Positions 59,927-64,000 of a stretch of 64,000 nt of DNA are shown here, piece by piece. Under the pieces are notes generated by a model. It worked only from the letters and a program-made list of their open reading frames with translations, did no database searches and was not told where the DNA came from. The stretch lies in NCBI RefSeq assembly GCF_030580955.1, contig NZ_JAUQON010000001.1, positions 248,001-312,000 of the forward strand, read 5' to 3'. Source of the DNA: Hymenobacter convexus. GTDB lineage: Bacteria > Bacteroidota > Bacteroidia > Cytophagales > Hymenobacteraceae. The position numbers and the translations under genes are program-made. Every line of letters begins with the position of its first letter. Positions within the stretch are counted from its first letter, which is position 1.

Positions 59927-60033
59927 CGTCATGCAGAGCGCAGCGAAGCATCTTGCGTGTGGTAGTAAATCAAAATAATAGAACTATGGGTTAGTGATGG
60001 CACGCGAGATGCTTCGCTGCGCTCTGCATGACG
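59927..60033. repeat. Palindromic intergenic repeat, family A variant, copy 11
   Basis: Arms CCGTCATGCAGAGCGCAGCG continuing AAGCATCTTGCGTG, right arm GCTTCGCTGCGCTCTGCATG. Between thiH and thiF. Confidence 0.93.
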
Positions 60034-60049
60034 TTCAAAATTCATCCTG

Positions 60050-61165
60050 ATGATTCCTGCCGACAATACCGCTGACTTACCGCTTTCCCCCGCCGAAAAC
60101 AACCGCTACAGCCGCCACCTGCTGCTGCCCGAAATCGGCCTGGCTGGCCAGCTGCGCATGAAGGCGGCGCGCGTACTGGTGGTGGGTTGCGGCGGCCTGG
60201 GCTGTCCGGTGCTGCAATACCTGACCGCCGCCGGCGTAGGCACGCTCGGTTTGCTCGATTTCGACACCGTGGACGACAGCAACCTGCAGCGCCAGGTGCT
60301 CTACGCCACCGCCGATGTGGGCCGGCCCAAAGCCGTAGTGGCCGCCGAAAAGCTGGCCGCCCAAAACCCATTCATCACGCTGCAAACGCATCAGATACTG
60401 CTATCGCGCGACAACGTGCTGGACCTGTTTGCGGAATATGACATGGTGGTGGATTGCTCCGACAACTTCGCCACGCGCTACCTCGTGAACGACGCTTGCG
60501 TTATCCTTGGCAAGCCGCTGGTGTTTGGGGCCATTTTCAAGTTCGAAGGACAGGTATCGGTTTTTAATTATCAGAACGGCCCGACTTACCGCTGCCTCTA
60601 CCCGGAGCCGCCCGCGCCGGGCGACGCGCCAAGCTGCGCCGAAATTGGCGTGTTGGGCGTGTTGCCGGGCCTGGTGGGCACCATGCAGGCCACCGAGGCG
60701 CTGAAAATTATTCTGGAATTGGGCGAGGTGCTGAACGGTCGCCTGCTATTGGTCGATGCGCTGGGCATGCGCTTCCAAAGCATCAGGTTTCGCGCCGTGG
60801 CGGCAAATCAGCAACTCACCGAACTGGCGCCCGACTACGCGGCTTTTTGCGGCGAGGCACCCATGGTGGCCGCGCCCCAGCGCGCGCCCGAAATCACAGC
60901 TGAGGAGCTGAAAGCCTGGCAGCAAAGCGGCCGGCCCCTGCAGTTGCTCGATGTGCGCGAGCCGGACGAGGTGGCCCGGCGCAGCATCGGCGGGCAGCCG
61001 ATTCCGCTGAAGCAACTGGGCGAGCGGCTGGGCGAGCTGGCCGCCGATGTGCCGGTGGTAGTGCATTGTGCCGGTGGCACGCGCAGCCAGCGGGCCGCGC
61101 AGCAGTTGTTTGCGGAGGGTTTTCGGGAAGTGTACTCGCTCAAAAACGGCCTGGCCGATTATTGA
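60050..61165 (+). CDS. thiF: ThiF/MoeB-type adenylyltransferase with C-terminal rhodanese domain
   Basis: A 371-residue E1-like enzyme that adenylates ThiS (or MoaD), fused to a rhodanese. The N-terminal NRYSRHLLLPEIGLAGQLRMKAARVLVVGCGGLGCPVLQYLTAAGVGTLGLLDFDTVDDSNLQRQVLYATADVGRPKA holds the nucleotide-binding glycine motif and the R finger. DCSDNFATRYLVNDACVILGKPLVFGAIFKFEGQVSVF and YRCLYPEPPAPGDAPSCAEIGVLGVLPGLVGTMQATEALKIIL follow; the zinc Cys pairs typical of MoeB-E1 appear reduced. From about residue 275 a rhodanese has LLDVREPDEVARRSIGGQPIPLKQL and active-site HCAGGTRSQRA (Cys near 342). Symbol chosen from its place in the thi operon; MoeB is the alternative. Confidence 0.88.
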   Translation: MIPADNTADLPLSPAENNRYSRHLLLPEIGLAGQLRMKAARVLVVGCGGLGCPVLQYLTAAGVGTLGLLDFDTVDDSNLQRQVLYATADVGRPKAVVAAEKLAAQNPFITLQTHQILLSRDNVLDLFAEYDMVVDCSDNFATRYLVNDACVILGKPLVFGAIFKFEGQVSVFNYQNGPTYRCLYPEPPAPGDAPSCAEIGVLGVLPGLVGTMQATEALKIILELGEVLNGRLLLVDALGMRFQSIRFRAVAANQQLTELAPDYAAFCGEAPMVAAPQRAPEITAEELKAWQQSGRPLQLLDVREPDEVARRSIGGQPIPLKQLGERLGELAADVPVVVHCAGGTRSQRAAQQLFAEGFREVYSLKNGLADY

Positions 61166-61770
61166 CCAGATAGTGCTTGCAGCGCACGGAAGGCGGCCAC
61201 CGGGTCGGGGCTTTGCCACACGGCGCCCAGCACGGCGGCGCCCGCAAAGCCAGCCTGCCGCACGGCGGCCAGCCGGTGCGCCTCGACGCCGCCCAGCGCC
61301 AGCACCTGTGGCACGTGGCCGGCGCGCTGCCGCAGACGTTGAAGTGCCTCAGCCACTGTGGATAACTCGAAGCCGGAGGCGTAGTCACGCTTGCTCAGGC
61401 TATCGAAAACCGGGCTCAGGAACACGTAGTCGTACTTTCGGCGGTGCTGGCGAATTTCGGCCAGCGTGTGGAAAGAGGTGGATAACTTTTGGCCTGCAGC
61501 TAGTTCTGGCCGGCTGGTCAGGGCGTTGCGGGCGCTAGTGGTGAGGTGCAGGCCACCGAGTTTCATGTCCGAAACCAGGGCCGGATGCCCGTGCAACACC
61601 AGCCGGGCGTGATAGCGGGCCGGAATCTGCGCAACTAAATCAGCCATTTCCGGCGGGCTGAAAGCGGGCTTGCGCAAGTGGAGGCGGGGGAGGCCGGCGG
61701 CCAGTATTTCGCTCATCAGCGCCGCTTCATGCGCTACCGCCTCGGGCGACGAAATCACGATAAGCTGCAT
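61159..61770 (-). CDS. ThiE/TenI-like thiamine-phosphate-synthase-fold protein
   Basis: A 203-residue TenI-type protein (ThiE-like TIM barrel, in other bacteria an aromatase or thiazole tautomerase helper). Visible: LIVISSPEAVAHEAALMSEILAAGLPRLHLRKPAFSPPEMADLVAQIPARYHARLVLHGHPALVSDMKLGGLHL, and DYVFLSPVFDSLSKRDYASGF and ALGGVEAHRLAAVRQAGFAGAAVLGAVWQ. It lies opposite the thi operon, its stop overlapping thiF by 7 bases, and is 17 bases downstream of the HD gene on the same strand. The pair suggests a thiazole-tautomerase role beside ThiG; this is inference from family knowledge. Confidence 0.85.
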   Translation of the reverse strand: MQLIVISSPEAVAHEAALMSEILAAGLPRLHLRKPAFSPPEMADLVAQIPARYHARLVLHGHPALVSDMKLGGLHLTTSARNALTSRPELAAGQKLSTSFHTLAEIRQHRRKYDYVFLSPVFDSLSKRDYASGFELSTVAEALQRLRQRAGHVPQVLALGGVEAHRLAAVRQAGFAGAAVLGAVWQSPDPVAAFRALQALSGQ

Positions 61771-61787
61771 GGCGGTGGGAAGCAGAG

Positions 61788-62396
61788 TCAGGAGGCTTGG
61801 CCGGGCGCGGGCCAGTTGGCCAGCAAGGCCAGAATGTGGTCGAGCCGGGCCTGCTTGGGGGCCGCGCGCCGGGCAATGGTGGTGGGCGTCCAGAAGTGGT
61901 GGCCGGCCAGGAACCGGGCCTGCAGCTGGAACCAGGCGTGCTCGTTGGCGATGAGCTGGCGGGCCGTGAGCTCCTCAAACAGGCTGGTGGAAATGGGCAC
62001 GAAATCGGGCCGGCCGAGGTAGTCGAGGTCGGCGTCGCAGAGGATTTCTTCGAGGTGGTTTTGCGGCTCCTGCGGGTATTTGGTGGCCGTTATCAGGGCG
62101 CAAATCTGGGCGATTTGCGCATCGGAATAGCCAAAATCCGGCAGTGTGGCGCGGGCTAGGGCGCCGCCTTCGTCCTCGTGGCCCTGGTAGGTGTGCAGGA
62201 AGCCGGCGTCGTGGTAGAGGGCGGCCGTGCGCAGCAGGGCCAGCGCTTCGGAATCGGTGATGCCTTCGGCAGCGGCCAGATCCATGGCCACGGCGGTCAC
62301 GTCGAGGGTGTGGTGCAGGCCGTGGTAATGGAGCGTGGGGGAGAGGCCGCGCCGCAGCTCGTTCACAATAAACTCTTCGGCGGCCTGGAGATTCAT
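61788..62396 (-). CDS. HD-domain phosphohydrolase-like protein
   Basis: A 202-residue helical protein of the HD superfamily. Metal motifs are visible: YHGLHHTLDVT near residue 27 (first His), LYHDAGF near residue 63 (HD), and ILCDADLDYLG near residue 117 (Asp). TATKYPQEPQNHLEEI and a final helix LDHILALL complete it. HD proteins hydrolyse nucleotide or signalling phosphoesters; the substrate here is unknown. It leads into the TenI-like gene (17-base gap), so the two are probably cotranscribed, which may point to nucleotide or thiamine-phosphate salvage, but that is weak. Confidence 0.9.
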   Translation of the reverse strand: MNLQAAEEFIVNELRRGLSPTLHYHGLHHTLDVTAVAMDLAAAEGITDSEALALLRTAALYHDAGFLHTYQGHEDEGGALARATLPDFGYSDAQIAQICALITATKYPQEPQNHLEEILCDADLDYLGRPDFVPISTSLFEELTARQLIANEHAWFQLQARFLAGHHFWTPTTIARRAAPKQARLDHILALLANWPAPGQAS

Positions 62397-62646
62397 GCGG
62401 CAAGGGCTGGGGGCGGTGGGGCCCGGCAGGCGGGCAAAGCAAGCAGGTAAAGTTGAAAACAGAAAATCAAGCGCTTATCGGGGCCGGCCCGGCCATACAT
62501 TTATGGCCCGGGTTATAGATGGTGCGAAGGAAATATTTCATCTTTACGGCATGGAAATGGCGGCGTGTGTTCAAGCCTGGCAAAACGGCGGATTGTGCGG
62601 TACGGTCAACGCGTTAACGTTCGTTCTTAACGCATAGATTCTACCC

Positions 62647-64000
62647 ATGAGATGGATTGTTATGGTGCTGGCGCTGTGGGCGCTGAGCGGACCGTTGCAG
62701 GCCCGGCAGCGCTACTGGGACGCGGATTACGATTCGCTGGCCCGCACGCTGCCGCGCCAAACCTCCGACTCGGCCCGGCTGCGCACCATCGTTCACCTGC
62801 TCGACCTGCGCCCCACGAATGCGGCGGCCCGGCCCCTGCTCGACCAGCTGCTGGCTCTCAACCAACGCCTGCCCACCCTCGACGACGCCCCCTATCGCCG
62901 CCTGCGGGCCGGCCTGGGCCTGTGGCAGCATAATTCGGCGGCGGCCCTCGACACCATGAAGGCAGCTATCCAGGAGTTTGACCGGGTGGGCCGCCCCATT
63001 CCCTGGCTGCTCATGAACCTGGTGACGCTGTATAACCAGCAGAACGACATGGTGGCCCGGAAGAAATACTACGAGGAAAAACTGACCTACTACCGGCTGC
63101 ACAACGCCATCGAAAACATCACGGCCTGCTACATTTCGCAGGGCGCCTACTACCGGCGCATGGGCGACTACAACCGGGCCATCAACAGCACCCTGCGCGC
63201 GGCCGATACCGCGCTGCTTTTCAGCAACAAGCTGCACATCAACGAGGTGATTGTGACCGGCGGGCTATACGCCGACTGGGGCAACAACGCCAAGGCCGTG
63301 CAGTACCTGCGCAAGGCCCAGGCCATGCCCGAGTTTCGGCGGGTGCAGGGCACCAACCGGGTGTTCACGTTTTTGGCGCTTTCGAAGCTGTTTGTGCAGC
63401 AAAAGCGCTACCCGGATGCGCTGCGCTCGGCCGATTCGGCCCTGGCGGCTCACGTGGCCGACCCCAGCGAGCAGCAGGTGGACCGCGCCTGTGCCCTGGT
63501 GCAGAAAGCGGCCGTGCTCCTGCAAATGCGCGCCACCGACCAGGCCGCGCCGTTGCTGCGGCGCGCCCAGCAGCTCGATGATTCGCTGGACCTGCCCATG
63601 TCCAGCGGGCCCGGCGAGTTTGAGCTGGATGCAACGTTGGCGCAGTACTGTGCAGCCAAGGGCGATAATCGGGAAGCCGAGCGCCACTGGCTGCTGGCCT
63701 ACCAGAAGGCCACGGCGGCGCGGCTCGACCGCCTGCGTCCCAAGTACCTGCAGCAGCTGGCCGCCTTCTACGACGCCCGGGGCCAGCTGGTGGAGGCCCA
63801 GCGCTACTCGCGCGCCTACATTGCCCTGGCCGATACCTTTCGCCGGGCTCAGGCTGCCTTCAACGTGGCCCAGTACGAGGGCGAGCGCATCGAGCAGGCC
63901 CAGAGCAGCCAGATAAACAACCTGCGCCAGGCCCAGGCCGTGCAGGCCGTGCGCCTGCGCCTCGGCAACCGCCTGCTGCTGGGGGCGCTGCTGGCCGTGC
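62647..64000 (+). CDS. Exported TPR protein, start of a possible sensor kinase or regulator, cut by window end
   Basis: The frame from ATG at 62647 is open to the last base (451 codons visible, 3' end outside). A signal peptide (MRWIVMVLALWALSGPLQA) is followed by TPR-like helical repeats: AAALDTMKAAIQEFDRVGRPIPWLLMNLVTLYNQQNDMVARKKYYEEKL, CYISQGAYYRRMGDYNRAINSTLRAADTALL, KAVQYLRKAQAMPEFRRV, LSKLFVQQKRYPDALRSADSAL. After about residue 400 a coiled stretch (RAQAAFNVAQYEGERIEQAQSSQINNLRQAQAVQ) leads to the start of a hydrophobic segment (LRLGNRLLLGALLAV). In Bacteroidota such N-termini usually precede a histidine kinase or LuxR-type output, but that part is not visible. Confidence 0.8.
   Translation, partial: MRWIVMVLALWALSGPLQARQRYWDADYDSLARTLPRQTSDSARLRTIVHLLDLRPTNAAARPLLDQLLALNQRLPTLDDAPYRRLRAGLGLWQHNSAAALDTMKAAIQEFDRVGRPIPWLLMNLVTLYNQQNDMVARKKYYEEKLTYYRLHNAIENITACYISQGAYYRRMGDYNRAINSTLRAADTALLFSNKLHINEVIVTGGLYADWGNNAKAVQYLRKAQAMPEFRRVQGTNRVFTFLALSKLFVQQKRYPDALRSADSALAAHVADPSEQQVDRACALVQKAAVLLQMRATDQAAPLLRRAQQLDDSLDLPMSSGPGEFELDATLAQYCAAKGDNREAERHWLLAYQKATAARLDRLRPKYLQQLAAFYDARGQLVEAQRYSRAYIALADTFRRAQAAFNVAQYEGERIEQAQSSQINNLRQAQAVQAVRLRLGNRLLLGALLAV

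Overview
The window is a GC-rich stretch of a Bacteroidota chromosome, most likely Hymenobacter or a close relative (Cytophagales). Pointers are perfect copies of the Bacteroidota -7 promoter box TAnnTTTG, few recognisable Shine-Dalgarno sites, a fused SecDF, a PorE-like TPR/propeller/OmpA protein, a hybrid two-component kinase with its own Reg_prop sensor, LytTR regulation, DUF5777, the alternative Bacteroidota GlmU-type enzyme, and a family of about 100-bp palindromic intergenic repeats. The genus is inferred from gene content and family knowledge; no 16S or other marker lies in the window.

Layout. 1-3.8 kb: end of a membrane acyltransferase, a HIRAN protein, ruvB, queG and a small conserved protein. 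4.0-9.5 kb: six secreted ferritin-like genes in a row, built as three lipoprotein + MNFFQII-type pairs, the last pair with lost metal ligands. 9.7-22.5 kb: BatD-like protein, aroC, an M50 protease fused to repeats, nfu, a cytochrome/YceI/DUF5777 operon, an ECF sigma factor overlapping a membrane-barrel protein, and secDF. 22.7-28.5 kb: a patch that looks acquired, with an IS3 remnant, pyrB-pyrC behind a possible pyrBI-style attenuator, purE-purK resembling Burkholderiales, then fragments of an integrase and of a glycerophosphodiesterase. 28.7-38.2 kb: housekeeping genes (DUF4268, udk, rdgB, rpmE type B, GlmU-like, holB, hemC, cyclophilin, sugar reductase).

38.2-45.1 kb is the most unusual part. 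A gene for a peptide made of seven perfect GGTGGWAGDI copies lies just upstream, on the same strand, of an oligopeptide-binding lipoprotein and two permeases. A 507-residue helical-repeat protein is transcribed divergently from it across an AT-rich spacer. The arrangement recalls secreted-peptide / Opp importer / TPR-receptor signalling systems, but this is a hypothesis.

45.1-53.7 kb: a LytTR response regulator, a 1220-residue hybrid kinase, a PKD protein, the PorE-like protein and a TPR protein. 53.8-61.8 kb: a TPP riboswitch followed by thiS-C-D-E-G-H-F, with palindromic repeats inserted between the genes, and a convergent TenI-like gene. The window ends with an HD-domain gene and the start of a TPR sensor-like gene cut by the edge.

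No tRNA, rRNA or CRISPR array was recognised. Starts were chosen from family N termini, overlaps and promoter positions. All family assignments are from reading the protein sequences, not from searches.
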